A DNA stretch of 64,000 nucleotides from Acetobacteraceae bacterium (GCA_004843345.1 CP039460.1:186001-250000); one strand, 5' to 3'; shown: positions 1 to 8,827, counted from the stretch's first letter. Program-made: numbers and translations. Notes: a model not told the origin generated them from the letters alone.

Positions 1-1
1 A

Positions 2-79
2 CGTTTTGATCTCATCGCCTTTAATAATGAGGGCACTTTTTGTCATGTTCCAAATATTATTCACGAATATGAAATCTAA
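2..79 (+). CDS. C-terminal end of a YraN-like (UPF0102) protein, partial
   Basis: An open frame runs in from the left edge and stops with TAA at 77-79, giving 25 residues. It contains RFDLIAF followed by HVPNII, which resembles the conserved C-terminal end of the YraN/UPF0102 nuclease-like family (R-F-D-V then an H-x-x-N-A-F-like end). The frame ends just before a strong hairpin terminator, as expected for a real gene end. Only the tail is visible, so the family call rests on a short motif and could be wrong. Confidence 0.45.
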   Translation, partial: RFDLIAFNNEGTFCHVPNIIHEYEI

Positions 80-81
80 AA

Positions 82-109
82 AAAGTCCTTCTAATATTAG
101 AAGGACTTT
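82..109. terminator. Bidirectional rho-independent terminator (28-base perfect palindrome)
   Basis: Two 14-base arms (82-95 and 96-109) are exact inverted repeats with A/T ends. It lies between the plus-strand gene ending at 79 and the minus-strand gene ending at 125, so it can end transcription from both sides. Confidence 0.85.
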
Positions 110-124
110 CTATAAAGACTGAAA

Positions 125-475
125 TCAACCCCGACGCAAATTATCAAGCTGATTAAGTAAATGAGACCCACTCTTACGATAGACAGCCCGCTTAATCGTT
201 GCCGAGTGCCCTAATTTCTTAGGGTGATATGCAACCTGATGAATGCCTGCAGGTTTGAAAGAACGTTTAGGCGTTTTGGAAGCTTTAAAAGAAGAAGCCT
301 TTTTAGGTGCATAGTAGACCTGAACAGAATCGCTAATCAAAGCCGAAAATGTTAATTTTTCAGCTTCTGATTTATCCAAAATCCGAGCTGCGAAAGCAGA
401 CGTCCCACACATAAGAGCCGTACTGCCGCCAATTGCAGAAATTAAGAGGAAAGATAGAACAGATCTCTTCAGCAT
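125..475 (-). CDS. Small basic exported protein, unknown function
   Basis: 116 residues. The N-terminus is a typical signal peptide: basic MLKR start, hydrophobic stretch to about residue 25, and an AFA-A cleavage-like site near residue 30. The mature part is rich in Lys, Arg, Ser and His with no Cys and no catalytic motif I recognise. An AAAAGGAT Shine-Dalgarno sequence precedes the ATG. It sits 12 bases downstream of grxD on the same strand and ends at a strong terminator, so it is probably the last gene of that transcript. I cannot assign a family; the positive charge could suit binding to the envelope or to nucleic acid, but that is speculation. Confidence 0.7.
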   Translation of the reverse strand: MLKRSVLSFLLISAIGGSTALMCGTSAFAARILDKSEAEKLTFSALISDSVQVYYAPKKASSFKASKTPKRSFKPAGIHQVAYHPKKLGHSATIKRAVYRKSGSHLLNQLDNLRRG

Positions 476-487
476 AACAAAATCCTT

Positions 488-829
488 TTAAGCTTCAGAA
501 GGATTAAGAGAGATTCCTTTCTCCTCTAAAAGCGTTTTGAGCTCCCCGTTCTGATACATCTCAATCAGAATATCACACCCACCGACGAACTCACCTTTAA
601 CATAAAGCTGTGGAATCGTTGGCCAATTCGTAAAATCTTTGATTCCCTGCCGGATCGCATCGTCTTCGAGTACGTTGAATGTCTCAAATTCAACACCTAA
701 ACGCAATAGGATTTGTACGACTTTAGAAGAAAATCCACATTGTGGAAAATTCTTAGAGCCTTTCATAAAAAGCATAACAGGATTTTCCGAAATCAGTTTC
801 TCAATAACAGGGAAAGCAACGTTTGACAT
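488..829 (-). CDS. grxD: Monothiol glutaredoxin, Grx4/GrxD type
   Basis: 113 residues, the usual size for single-domain monothiol glutaredoxins. The CGFS active site is at residues 31-34, the WPTIPQ motif at 69-74 and the GGCD glutathione-binding turn at 83-86. CGFS glutaredoxins bind a [2Fe-2S] cluster with glutathione and pass it to target proteins, commonly with BolA proteins. The bolA gene lies 33 bases upstream on the same strand, which supports the pairing and a shared transcript. Confidence 0.96.
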   Translation of the reverse strand: MSNVAFPVIEKLISENPVMLFMKGSKNFPQCGFSSKVVQILLRLGVEFETFNVLEDDAIRQGIKDFTNWPTIPQLYVKGEFVGGCDILIEMYQNGELKTLLEEKGISLNPSEA

Positions 830-862
830 ATAATACCTTAATTCGTTTTAAATTTAATAAAC

Positions 863-1105
863 TTACGCTTCTTCTGGTGGGAGATAGGTCTTCAATGCCA
901 TCGCATGTAACTCTCCTCCCATTTTTCCATCTAGAGCAGCATAAACAAGCTGGTGTTGCGCAATTCGACTCTTTCCCTTGAACGCCGAACTGCACACTTC
1001 ACAGCTATAATGATCCCCATCGCCAGCCAAATCCCGAATCAGAACCTCGGCATCAGGCAAAGCGGCTTTAATCATTCTTACAATTTCATCTTCATGCATT
1101 GCCAT
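863..1105 (-). CDS. bolA: BolA-family protein
   Basis: 80 residues, matching the short BolA family. It has the acidic, Asp-rich loop with G-D-G-D-H-Y near residues 29-34, and F-K-G-K-S-R-I-x-x-H-Q-L-V-Y with the conserved His, followed by the helix ending in H-A-M-A-L-K. In alphaproteobacteria BolA forms a complex with CGFS glutaredoxin for iron-sulfur cluster or iron-sensing roles. The grxD gene follows directly, so the two are probably co-expressed. Elsewhere in the class bolA-grxD usually follows the purine genes, and purC and purB are indeed just upstream here. Confidence 0.93.
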   Translation of the reverse strand: MAMHEDEIVRMIKAALPDAEVLIRDLAGDGDHYSCEVCSSAFKGKSRIAQHQLVYAALDGKMGGELHAMALKTYLPPEEA

Positions 1106-1128
1106 GAAAATAATCCCCCCATTTAAAA

Positions 1129-1560
1129 TTATTGTGCTTTTTGGGCTTCTGTTTCTGGTTTCTCAGCCGCTGCCCCCTGACATGGATAACTCCCATGAAG
1201 CGCAAGATAAACGGCTTTGCCAGCAGGTGCCTTACCCGTTTCAGGGTGGGCTTTTAACCATGCGGACACCAAGCCCCTCATCTGCCCAAGGCTTTGTGCC
1301 GGTGGAACGCAAAAAGCCTCAGGGACAGCTTGACGCGTCACTTTTTCATCATATTTCGCAGCCCAAACCTCGCTATCTGCGACACCCGATAGATAAGCAT
1401 CGCAAATAGGAAACTGCTTTGGCGTACTGCACAAATGATTCAGCGTTTCACCATTTATTTTTGAAATACGCTGCGCAGAGGCCTGTGGAGAGGAAAAGAA
1501 AAAACAGGCTGCTGGTAGCAAACTTGCTAAAAGAACAGACTTTTTAATTGAAAACTTCAT
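1129..1560 (-). CDS. Exported Rap1a/Tai-like protein
   Basis: 143 residues. A signal peptide (K-K-S-V-L-L-A-S-L-L-P-A-A core, cleavage near ASA-Q at about residue 29) leads a Cys-containing domain. The pattern is C...C-D-A-Y-L-S-G-V-A-D, then C-V-P-P, then V-x-x-W-L-x-A-H-P-E and a final Y-P-C, which matches the Rap1a/Tai immunity-protein fold (PF18602-like). The C-terminus is an Ala/Glu/Lys tail. A GAGGT ribosome-binding site precedes the ATG. Rap1a domains are known as immunity proteins to type VI effectors, but orphan periplasmic copies are widespread; no effector or secretion gene is nearby, so an immunity role is not supported here. Confidence 0.65.
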   Translation of the reverse strand: MKFSIKKSVLLASLLPAACFFFSSPQASAQRISKINGETLNHLCSTPKQFPICDAYLSGVADSEVWAAKYDEKVTRQAVPEAFCVPPAQSLGQMRGLVSAWLKAHPETGKAPAGKAVYLALHGSYPCQGAAAEKPETEAQKAQ

Positions 1561-1581
1561 ACAATCTTTACCTCAATAAAC

Positions 1582-2319
1582 CTAACAACTTCCTCCTTTT
1601 AAAGGAGAAAATGCTGAAGAAAACAAGTTTAATCTATTTGCAACAGCCTGATAATAGGCTTCCGATCGGTTTTGGTAAAAAAGATTTTCCCCCATCACCA
1701 AGTCACAATTATCAGCAGAAATCTCATCGGCAATCACCAGTGAAAAATCCTCCTCGTCCCATAGCCTTCCAAAACGAAAACGCACCGCTGCCAAATTAAT
1801 TCCCTCAGCAAAAAAAACACCAGATAAAAAATAATTTGCCCTCAATGCCATCAACTTCATATCTTCAAGCTCATGCGGACAAATCCAATCAAAAAGCGAT
1901 AGATGCTCCTCATTTACCAAAACACTTTCTCCATCTTCTGAAAGATAGCGATATTCGACCAAGGCTCTTGGTAAAAATGCCCCTTCAAGAAGATTAAAAT
2001 GCTTGGCGAAGGCGCCATAAGCCATGTTTCTAATTTTAATTTCTAAAGGAATAGCTTCTGTTTCTTGAATAAGCTGCTCTCGCATATTCAAGCGCTTAAT
2101 GAATTGATTATCAACACCCATGCGCTGTAAACCAGACATTAAAAACTCACTTAGACGATTGTTGATAACGCCACGTCCCGAAATAACCTCTTCCCCAACG
2201 GCATCTTTGGATGGAAATTCATCTTTAAAATATTGAATCAATGTGCCTGGTTCAGGGCCAGCAAATAAAATCTTACCGTTTCCCTCAAATACAGGGCGCC
2301 GTCTCAAAATTGGACTCAC
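1582..2319 (-). CDS. purC: SAICAR synthase (PurC) homologue with altered active-site motifs
   Basis: 245 residues, close to the family length. The N-terminal half is clearly PurC: GPEPGTLIQYFKD, then G-V-I-N-N-R-L-S-E and N-M-R-E-Q-L-I. PurC makes SAICAR from CAIR and aspartate with ATP. However, several near-invariant motifs differ: the usual G-K-A-K is GNGK (residues 13-16), V-R-N-x-A-A-G-S is IRNMAYGAF (96-104), L-V-D-F-K-L-E-F-G is LAAVRFRFG (176-184), and D-E-I-S-P-D-x-x-R-L-W-D is DEISADNCDLVM (198-209). The start is GTG behind a perfect AGGAGG. It lies between purB and the bolA-grxD pair, but purS, purQ and purL are not next to it. It may be a paralogue with reduced or changed activity; gene name by homology only. 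Confidence 0.8.
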   Translation of the reverse strand: MSPILRRRPVFEGNGKILFAGPEPGTLIQYFKDEFPSKDAVGEEVISGRGVINNRLSEFLMSGLQRMGVDNQFIKRLNMREQLIQETEAIPLEIKIRNMAYGAFAKHFNLLEGAFLPRALVEYRYLSEDGESVLVNEEHLSLFDWICPHELEDMKLMALRANYFLSGVFFAEGINLAAVRFRFGRLWDEEDFSLVIADEISADNCDLVMGENLFYQNRSEAYYQAVANRLNLFSSAFSPLKGGSC

Positions 2320-2429
2320 CCAATCCTCCTATCTATTTTTGAAGAGACACTCTAGAGAAAAAATATCTATAAACATAGAGAGGCGAAGACTATATCACCT
2401 CTCTTTAGGAAAACGATGCGAAACAGCAA

Positions 2430-3776
2430 CTAAAAAAGACGATTAAAAATTTCATCTACGGCTTTGTAATGCGCCTCTGAGGAAAAAACGTTTTCTAAGG
2501 CTTTCTGAAATCTGTCAGACTGTAATTGAGGATGTTTTTTTAAGCGTGTTTCAAAACGATTGGATAATTGATCCAAAGAGGACTTTTGTCCTCCTAAGCC
2601 ATTCCACGTTTCCATTGCAGCCTCTTGTACAATTTTATAAGCATCTTCACGAGAAAGACCACTTTCTGCTAAGGCTAAAAGCGCCTGCCCAGAATGATAA
2701 AGCCCGCCTTGACTCTCTAAATTTACAAACATTTTTTCAGGATAAATTTGTAACTTTTTAATTACAGACGCCACGCGAACCAAGGCAAAATCTAGCGCTT
2801 GTGTCGCATCGGGACAAATATTTCTCTCAACAGAGGAATGACTAATATCCCTTTCATGCCACAGGACAACATCTTCAAGAGCAGGCGTCACCGTTGAGCG
2901 TACCAAACGTGCCAATCCTGTTAAATTTTCTGACAAGACAGGGTTACGTTTATGCGGCATTGCAGAGCTTCCCTTTTGTCCTTTATGAAAAAACTCTTCT
3001 GCTTCCGAAACCTCAGAGCGTTGCAAGTGGCGAACTTCCACCGCCAAACGCTCAATTGAAGAAGCGATAACGCCTAACGTGCAAAAAAATGCCGCATGGC
3101 GATCTCTTGGAATGATCTGCGTTGAGACCGTCTCAGGCTGTAGAGAAAGACGTTTTGCTACCAGTTTTTCAATCTCTGTTCCGATATGGGCGTATGTCCC
3201 AACAGCTCCAGAGATGGCACAAACAGAGATTTCCTTACGCGCTTGTATCAAGCGGTCACGATTGCGCTTAAATTCCGCATAATATCCTGCCAATTTGAGG
3301 CCAAATGTCGTTGGCTCTGCATGAATTCCATGGCTGCGCCCAATTGTCTTTGTATATTTATGTTCTTCGGCTCTTAGGCGCAGTGCTTCTAACAGCGCCT
3401 CAATATCCTTCAAAAGCAAATCCGTAGCTCTTGTTAATTGAACCGAAAGAGTCGTATCTAAAATATCAGAAGAAGTTAAGCCCAAATGAACAAAACGGCT
3501 ATTTTCACCAACCCGTCGGCCTAGCCATGTCAAAAATGCAATAACATCATGCCGCGTTTCCCGTTCAATTTCGGCAATTTCTTGCAGATCCTCATTGCTA
3601 AATTTTTGGATTGCCTCTTGCCCTTTTTGACGCACAGCAAGCGCTGCTTCCATTGGAATCCGTTTACGCTCAGCCATTGCCTCACAAACAAGTGCTTCGA
3701 TTTCAAACCAAATTGCAAAACGGCTTTCGTCTGACCAAATTTTTGACATTTCTGGGCGGGTGTAACGTGGAATCAT
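2430..3776 (-). CDS. purB: Adenylosuccinate lyase
   Basis: 448 residues, the normal length. The fumarase/aspartase superfamily signature G-S-S-A-M-P-H-K-R-N-P is present around residue 274, with T-S-S-D-I-L-D-T and G-R-S-H-G-I-H-A-E-P motifs upstream. The enzyme cleaves SAICAR to AICAR plus fumarate, and adenylosuccinate to AMP plus fumarate, as a cytoplasmic tetramer. It is the first gene of the minus-strand group running through the purC-like gene; the gap between them (2320-2429) is 110 bases, so purC could have its own promoter. Start is ATG at the 3774-3776 end. Confidence 0.97.
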   Translation of the reverse strand: MIPRYTRPEMSKIWSDESRFAIWFEIEALVCEAMAERKRIPMEAALAVRQKGQEAIQKFSNEDLQEIAEIERETRHDVIAFLTWLGRRVGENSRFVHLGLTSSDILDTTLSVQLTRATDLLLKDIEALLEALRLRAEEHKYTKTIGRSHGIHAEPTTFGLKLAGYYAEFKRNRDRLIQARKEISVCAISGAVGTYAHIGTEIEKLVAKRLSLQPETVSTQIIPRDRHAAFFCTLGVIASSIERLAVEVRHLQRSEVSEAEEFFHKGQKGSSAMPHKRNPVLSENLTGLARLVRSTVTPALEDVVLWHERDISHSSVERNICPDATQALDFALVRVASVIKKLQIYPEKMFVNLESQGGLYHSGQALLALAESGLSREDAYKIVQEAAMETWNGLGGQKSSLDQLSNRFETRLKKHPQLQSDRFQKALENVFSSEAHYKAVDEIFNRLF

Positions 3777-3920
3777 TTAAAAAAATAACTTTCTTTTAAA
3801 AATAAAAATTGCTTAAATTTTACAAAGACACTTCTTACAATGGATAATAAAGAGATAAACAGCTAAAGAATATATAGAAAGCCATTATTACATTTTACTC
3901 ATAACAAGTCAGTCAATTCT

Positions 3921-4517
3921 GTGGATCACGCTCAAATTTTACATAATTTAATCCTTGTCGCAGAGGTTCTGCTCTTAGATTTATCTTTGGCTGGAGACAA
4001 TGCTATTGTTATTGGAATGGCTGTGAAGGCTCTTCCTGAAGGGCAAAGACGTCCTGCTATTTATGCGGGAATTGGTCTAGGCGCTATTCTGCGAATTTGC
4101 CTAGCCCTCATTGCGATTGAACTTCTAACCTATCCAATCGTTTCTTTTTTAGGAGGGATTGCCCTTATTTGGATTTGTTGGGGCATTGGACGCGATCTCA
4201 TAAAGAAACAAGATGACAGCGATGAGATTCCTGATTCGGATAACGTTCTAGATGCTATTCTTAAAATCGTTATTGCCGATCTATCCATGAGTATTGATAA
4301 TGTCATTGGTGTTTCAGGAGCTGCTGAAGGACACCCCATTATCTTAACCATTGGCCTAGCGGTTAGCGTTTTGCTGATGGCTGTTGGCGCTGAATTAATC
4401 GCGAAAATTTTAGATCGCTATCCATGGCTTGGCTGGGGCGCACTCTTATTGATTGCAAATATAGCAATCCAGCTTCTCTGGCGGTCTGTTCCTCTGTTAA
4501 TGAACTACTTCTTATGA
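3921..4517 (+). CDS. TerC-family (YjbE-type) integral membrane protein
   Basis: 198 residues. The first helix carries L-D-L-S-L-A-G-D-N-A-I-V-I-G, and a second copy of the acidic motif, D-L-S-M-S-I-D-N-V, occurs around residue 120; these paired Asp/Asn motifs define the TerC/YjbE family. About seven membrane segments are visible. Family members are linked to manganese or calcium export, including metal loading of secreted enzymes. The start codon is GTG with no strong Shine-Dalgarno sequence; no in-frame ATG is close enough to keep the first motif. I saw no convincing yybP-ykoY riboswitch in the 144-base gap shared with purB. Confidence 0.88.
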   Translation: MDHAQILHNLILVAEVLLLDLSLAGDNAIVIGMAVKALPEGQRRPAIYAGIGLGAILRICLALIAIELLTYPIVSFLGGIALIWICWGIGRDLIKKQDDSDEIPDSDNVLDAILKIVIADLSMSIDNVIGVSGAAEGHPIILTIGLAVSVLLMAVGAELIAKILDRYPWLGWGALLLIANIAIQLLWRSVPLLMNYFL

Positions 4518-4526
4518 GAAAATAAA

Positions 4527-4553
4527 AAAAGCCCTTCAAAATGAAGGGCTTTT
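4527..4553. terminator. Bidirectional rho-independent terminator
   Basis: A 12-base stem (4527-4538 with 4542-4553), three-base loop, G/C-rich core GCCCTTCA and A/T runs on both sides. It separates the convergent TerC-family gene and ratA. Confidence 0.9.
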
Positions 4554-4569
4554 GAGTAGACAGATTGAT

Positions 4570-5007
4570 TTATCTCTTACCGTATTTTTCTTCAGCTCTG
4601 TTTAAAAAAGCATCTATCATCTTACGGCTATTTTCAGCAAACAAACCACCAGCCATTTTTCCTAGAATAATAGAACGAAATTCAAAATCTACCTGACACT
4701 CAACAAAACACCCTCCCTCAGGAAGAGGCTTTAGTTTCCATTCACTTCTCAAATTTTTAAATGGGCCATCTTGAGATATCGAAAGAACACTTTCATTTGG
4801 AAAGAGATAAACATGACTTTCATAAGATTCCTTTAAAAAGCCACTCCCCACCGTCATTTTTCCAAGAAATTCATTTTCTTTAATAGGTTTTACAGTTGAT
4901 TCAAGACACCAAGGCAAAAAATCTGGATAAGCCGCAACATCTGCAATAAGTGCAAAAAACTCCTCAACACTATATGGGATAACCTTACTTTCTTTTACCG
5001 TTGCCAT
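4570..5007 (-). CDS. RatA/Coq10-type START-domain protein
   Basis: 145 residues. It begins with V-P-Y-S-like lipid-binding fold features (S-V-E-E-F-F-A-L-I-A-D-V-A-A-Y-P-D-F-L-P-W-C split across residues 18-39), the hallmark of the polyketide cyclase/Coq10 family, and ends with the amphipathic helix typical of that fold. Relatives are called ubiquinone-binding Coq10 in mitochondria and RatA in E. coli, where it was first described as a ribosome-association toxin. In alphaproteobacteria the gene normally follows lipA, as here (59 bases apart), which favours a respiratory-quinone role over a toxin role. No antitoxin RnfH-like partner (RatB) is adjacent. Confidence 0.88.
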   Translation of the reverse strand: MATVKESKVIPYSVEEFFALIADVAAYPDFLPWCLESTVKPIKENEFLGKMTVGSGFLKESYESHVYLFPNESVLSISQDGPFKNLRSEWKLKPLPEGGCFVECQVDFEFRSIILGKMAGGLFAENSRKMIDAFLNRAEEKYGKR

Positions 5008-5066
5008 TATTTTACTTTCTTATCAAAATAAAAACTCAATTAAAGAGCTCTAAAAGCCTCTTATCG

Positions 5067-6038
5067 CTATCTTCGGCTTAAAATGCGCTCCTGACGTTCT
5101 TTTTGCAACTGTGCAAAATCTTTTCCAGCATGATACGAGGATCTTGTCAAAGGAGAGCAGCTTGCCAATAAAAAGCCCTTTCTTTTTGCGATTAAAGCCT
5201 GTTTCTCAAACCATTCTGGCGTTTTAAACTCTTTTACAGGCGCATGGCGTAAAGTTGGCTGCAAATATTGCCCCATTGTTAAAAAATCAACATCAGCACA
5301 ACGCATATCATCTAAAATTTGAGAAATTTCCTCATCATTTTCACCCAAACCGACCATAATCCCAGATTTTGTAAAAACGGAAGGATTCAATTCCTTGGCT
5401 TTTTGAAGCACCCTTAAAGAATGGTAATATCGCGCTCCAGGCCGAATAGAAGGATATAACCTCGGAACGCACTCAATATTATGGTTAAAAACATCTGGAG
5501 AAGCCTCCATGAGACTCTCCAAAGCGCCTTCTTTTCGCAAAAAATCTGGCGTCAGCACTTCAATTGTTGTCTGAGGGCTAATTTTTCTAACGGCCTCAAT
5601 AACCTCTGCAAAATGCCTTGCCCCACCATCTGGCAGATCATCCCTATCAACCGAAGTAATAACAACATGGCTAAGCTTCATCTCAGCCGTCATTTTGGCA
5701 ACTTCTTCTGGCTCTTTTTCATTTAAAGGCAGAGGTTTGCCTGTAATAACATTGCAAAAAGCACAAGCTCTTGTGCAGATCTCCCCCATAATCATGAACG
5801 TTGCCTGCCCAGAATTCCAACATTCACCAATATTAGGACAAGCCGCCTCTTCGCAAACGGTTGAGAGAGTGCGCTTACGCATATCTTTAACGAGACGCTC
5901 GTATCCTGCGCCAACCGGCGCACGAACCCTGAGCCAATCTGGCTTTTTAGGAGAGGGTTGTAAAGGATTACGCATCTTTTCTGGATGACGAACTTTTTCT
6001 TGCTTGCCATCATGCCGCACTATAATACGCCGTGTCAT
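5067..6038 (-). CDS. lipA: Lipoyl synthase
   Basis: 323 residues. Two cysteine motifs are intact: [12 protein letters not shown] for the auxiliary cluster that donates sulfur, and C-T-R-A-C-A-F-C for the radical-SAM cluster, followed by [14 protein letters not shown]. The enzyme inserts two sulfur atoms into protein-bound octanoyl groups to make lipoamide. Its neighbours are the genes of the lipoylated pyruvate dehydrogenase, so the operon couples the enzyme with maturation of its cofactor. lipB is not in the window. Confidence 0.97.
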   Translation of the reverse strand: MTRRIIVRHDGKQEKVRHPEKMRNPLQPSPKKPDWLRVRAPVGAGYERLVKDMRKRTLSTVCEEAACPNIGECWNSGQATFMIMGEICTRACAFCNVITGKPLPLNEKEPEEVAKMTAEMKLSHVVITSVDRDDLPDGGARHFAEVIEAVRKISPQTTIEVLTPDFLRKEGALESLMEASPDVFNHNIECVPRLYPSIRPGARYYHSLRVLQKAKELNPSVFTKSGIMVGLGENDEEISQILDDMRCADVDFLTMGQYLQPTLRHAPVKEFKTPEWFEKQALIAKRKGFLLASCSPLTRSSYHAGKDFAQLQKERQERILSRR

Positions 6039-6072
6039 GCGAAAAACCTAACTTTGACTTCTCTTTTGTCTT

Positions 6073-6102
6073 TCTCTAGCTCCCCTTGCAGAGAGCTAGA
6101 GA
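6073..6102. other. Intercistronic hairpin between lpdA and lipA
   Basis: Ten-base arms (6073-6082 and 6093-6102) form a perfect stem. On the minus strand, where the operon is read, no T run follows, so it is more likely an mRNA-stability or partial-attenuation element than a full terminator. Confidence 0.4.
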
Positions 6103-6110
6103 ATAGTTTT

Positions 6111-7520
6111 TTAAATATGGAGCGCTTCACCCATTGAACCAAGGGTGGCTTCCAGCATTGCTTCGGACATTGTTGGATGAGGGAAAACAGTTGATGATGC
6201 TTCTGCTTCTGTTAACTCCCCTGTTTTCATCAAGCAAAAACCTTGAATCATTTCGGTCACTTCAGCACCAATCATATGTGCGCCAAGCAACTCTCCGGTA
6301 GCCTCATCATAAATGACTTTCACCATGCCTTCGGTCTCTCCCATTGCAACCGCTTTCCCGTTTGCAAGGAATGGGAAACGTCCAACGTTAAGATGGTATC
6401 CAGCCTCTTTCGCAGCCTTTTCAGTTAAGCCAATAGAAGCAACTTGTGGCGTTGAATAGATACATCCTGGAATGTTTGTTTTTTCAAGTATCTGTGGCAT
6501 ACGTCCAGCAATTTTTTCCACCGTAATAACAGCTTCACGGCTTGCCTTATGCGCTAAACAGGGTGGCCCTGATAAATCACCAATCGCATAGATTCCTGGT
6601 TCATTTGTGCAGCCAAATTCATCTACTTGAACAAAACTACGATCTGTCTGAACAGAAGTGTTCTCCAAGCCGATATTTTCGATATTGCCTTGAACACCAA
6701 TCGCCATAATCAAACGATCCGCCTCCAATGCCACAGGCTTACCATTTGCGAGTGCTTTGACTGTTAAGCTGTCTTCATGCTTTTCAACAGATTCAATGCG
6801 CGTCCCTGTCTGAATTTTAATCCCACGTTTCTCAAGCTCACGTTGAAGAACCTTAACAACCTCTTCATCTTCATTCGGAAGAATTTGATCAAGCGCCTCA
6901 ATAATTGTCACATCGGCTCCGAGATCCCGATAGAAAGAAGCAAATTCAATCCCGATAGCCCCAGCACCGGCAACAAGAAGTTGTTTAGGGAAAGATTTTG
7001 GTGTCATTGCCTCGCGTGCACCCCAAATTAACTTTCCATCTGGCTCTAGGCCTGAAAGATATCTCGCTCGTGCACCTGTCGCTAAAACAACGTGAGATGC
7101 CTTAATTTCTATTGTTTCTTTATCTGCATTTTTAATGACGCTCACATGTTGAAGCTCTGCTTTTCTACCCAAAAGCTTTGCTTCTCCATCGAAAACTTCA
7201 ATTTTACCTTTACGTAAAAGCCCTTTAATTCCGTTTTCCATCCGGTTAGCAACACCTCTGGAGCGTGCGACAATTTTAGCTAAATCAAAATCTGGTTTTT
7301 CAACAGAAATCCCAAACTCTTCTAATGCAAATAATTGACGGTAAAGACTTCCCGAACGCAGAAGTGTTTTTGTTGGAATACACCCCCAATTTAAACAGAC
7401 TCCCCCTAACTCTGCACGTTCGACCAATCCAACCTTCATGCCAAGTTGTGCTGCTCTCAACGCAGCGACATACCCGCCAGGGCCACCACCAATAACCAAA
7501 ATATCAAAAAAATCTTGCAT
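6111..7520 (-). CDS. lpdA: Dihydrolipoyl dehydrogenase (E3)
   Basis: 469 residues. The FAD-binding G-G-G-P-G-G-Y-V motif is at residues 11-18, the redox-active disulfide G-G-V-C-L-N-W-G-C-I-P at about 39-49, the NAD site G-A-G-A-I-G-I-E-F near 185, and the C-terminal catalytic dyad H-P-H-P-T-M-S-E near 447. It reoxidises dihydrolipoamide on E2 using NAD+. It follows the E2 gene after 59 bases and precedes lipA. The N-terminus has no fused lipoyl domain, unlike some bacterial E3 proteins. A GAGGGAT ribosome-binding site precedes the ATG. Confidence 0.97.
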   Translation of the reverse strand: MQDFFDILVIGGGPGGYVAALRAAQLGMKVGLVERAELGGVCLNWGCIPTKTLLRSGSLYRQLFALEEFGISVEKPDFDLAKIVARSRGVANRMENGIKGLLRKGKIEVFDGEAKLLGRKAELQHVSVIKNADKETIEIKASHVVLATGARARYLSGLEPDGKLIWGAREAMTPKSFPKQLLVAGAGAIGIEFASFYRDLGADVTIIEALDQILPNEDEEVVKVLQRELEKRGIKIQTGTRIESVEKHEDSLTVKALANGKPVALEADRLIMAIGVQGNIENIGLENTSVQTDRSFVQVDEFGCTNEPGIYAIGDLSGPPCLAHKASREAVITVEKIAGRMPQILEKTNIPGCIYSTPQVASIGLTEKAAKEAGYHLNVGRFPFLANGKAVAMGETEGMVKVIYDEATGELLGAHMIGAEVTEMIQGFCLMKTGELTEAEASSTVFPHPTMSEAMLEATLGSMGEALHI

Positions 7521-7540
7521 CTTTTATCCCTCAGTCCAGA

Positions 7541-7558
7541 GGGGAGAAAAATCTCCCC
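7541..7558. other. Small hairpin between the E2 gene and lpdA
   Basis: GGGGAGA at 7541-7547 pairs with TCTCCCC at 7552-7558 over a four-A loop, just upstream of the lpdA ribosome-binding site. No T run follows on either strand; it may tune operon mRNA stability. Confidence 0.35.
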
Positions 7559-7579
7559 AGCAATCCATTTAGCTAAATA

Positions 7580-8827
7580 TTAAAGAACCAAAGAATGCGG
7601 ATTCTCTAAGAATTTTTTAAAGACATTCAGCCATTGTGCCGCGACAGCGCCATCAACAGCCCTATGATCAACGGCAACACTGACAGACATCACCGTAGCA
7701 ACACCTAGCTGTCCATCCTCTTTTACAACAGGACATTTCTGGCCTGCACCTACTGCTAAAATACCTGCCTGTGGTGGGTTGATAATGGATGTAAACTGCT
7801 TCACGCCGAACATACCAAGATTTGAAATAGAAAAGCCGCCGCCTTGATATTCTTCAAAAGAAAGCTTGCTGACACGAGCGCGAGCAACAAGATCTTTGAC
7901 TTCTGCGCTAATTTGACGAAGAGATTTCTTATCTGCCTGACGAATAATCGGTGTAATTAAACCATCTGTTACGGAGACAACGACAGAAATATCAACATTA
8001 CCTAAACGCCGCATATGATTTTCTTCGAAAACCACATTCATACCAGGCTCTTTTTTCAAAGCGAGGGCTGCCGCTTTAATAATCATATCATTAACAGAAA
8101 TTTTAAAGCCCTCTTCCTCTCCCATAAGGTTGAGTTCTTTTCTAAGCGCCATGAGCTTATCAAGCTCAATATCTGCAAAAACATAGAAATGAGGCGCATC
8201 CTGTTTCGAAGCGACCAAACGACGTGCGATAACCTTTCGCATTAAGGAATGTGGCACCATATCGTCTTCCAAAGAAGCAAAAGAAGGCGCTGTCTGTATC
8301 TGTGCTTTAGGGGAATGTTTTGGTGCTTGTGCAGATTTCAAATGCGTCTCAACATCACGGCGCACGATACGGCCATTTGGCCCTGTCCCGCTTAAATCAG
8401 AAAGCGCAACGTCCTTTTCCTTCGCAATACGTCTTGCTAAGGGCGATGCAAAAATACGGTCTTTTACTTCAACCTGTTGCGAAACAGCCTGTTCTTTTGA
8501 AACAGAAGAAAATTTTTTTTCTTCTAACTTTTCAACTGCTGGCGCTTTTGCCACTGCAAGAGAAGATGCTTCTGGAATTTCTTCACCTTCTTCGATGACG
8601 ATCGCAATCGGTGTTTTAATCGCGACCTCTTCTGTTCCTTCGGCAACAAGAATTTTACCAAGAATCCCTTCTTCGAGGGCTTCAACCTCCATGACCGCTT
8701 TATCGGTTTCAATCTCGGCAACAATATCGCCGATCTCAATACGGTCCCCCTCTTTTTTCAACCAGCGCGTCAAATTACCTACTGTCATCGTTGGTGAAAG
8801 CGCTGGCAAAAGAATTTCATGTGCCAT
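7580..8827 (-). CDS. pdhC: Pyruvate dehydrogenase E2 (dihydrolipoamide acetyltransferase)
   Basis: 415 residues with three parts. One N-terminal lipoyl domain (residues 1-78) carries E-T-D-K-A at about 42-46 with the lipoylated Lys. A peripheral-subunit binding domain (about 123-160: [11 protein letters not shown], then G-T-G-P-N-G-R-I-V) follows. The catalytic domain ends with the acyltransferase motif D-H-R-A-V-D-G-A near 390. Alanine/lysine-rich linkers separate the domains. It transfers the acetyl group to CoA. A single lipoyl domain is the usual alphaproteobacterial form. It starts 4 bases after the pdhB stop. Confidence 0.95.
   Translation of the reverse strand: MAHEILLPALSPTMTVGNLTRWLKKEGDRIEIGDIVAEIETDKAVMEVEALEEGILGKILVAEGTEEVAIKTPIAIVIEEGEEIPEASSLAVAKAPAVEKLEEKKFSSVSKEQAVSQQVEVKDRIFASPLARRIAKEKDVALSDLSGTGPNGRIVRRDVETHLKSAQAPKHSPKAQIQTAPSFASLEDDMVPHSLMRKVIARRLVASKQDAPHFYVFADIELDKLMALRKELNLMGEEEGFKISVNDMIIKAAALALKKEPGMNVVFEENHMRRLGNVDISVVVSVTDGLITPIIRQADKKSLRQISAEVKDLVARARVSKLSFEEYQGGGFSISNLGMFGVKQFTSIINPPQAGILAVGAGQKCPVVKEDGQLGVATVMSVSVAVDHRAVDGAVAAQWLNVFKKFLENPHSLVL

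Noticed and set aside
1129-1560. Calling the Rap1a/Tai-like protein a type VI secretion immunity protein
   Set aside because: No effector or secretion gene is near, and orphan periplasmic copies of this fold are common.
4570-5007. Reading the Coq10/RatA gene as a toxin of a toxin-antitoxin pair
   Set aside because: The partner RatB gene is absent and the conserved link with lipA and lpdA fits a quinone-binding role better.
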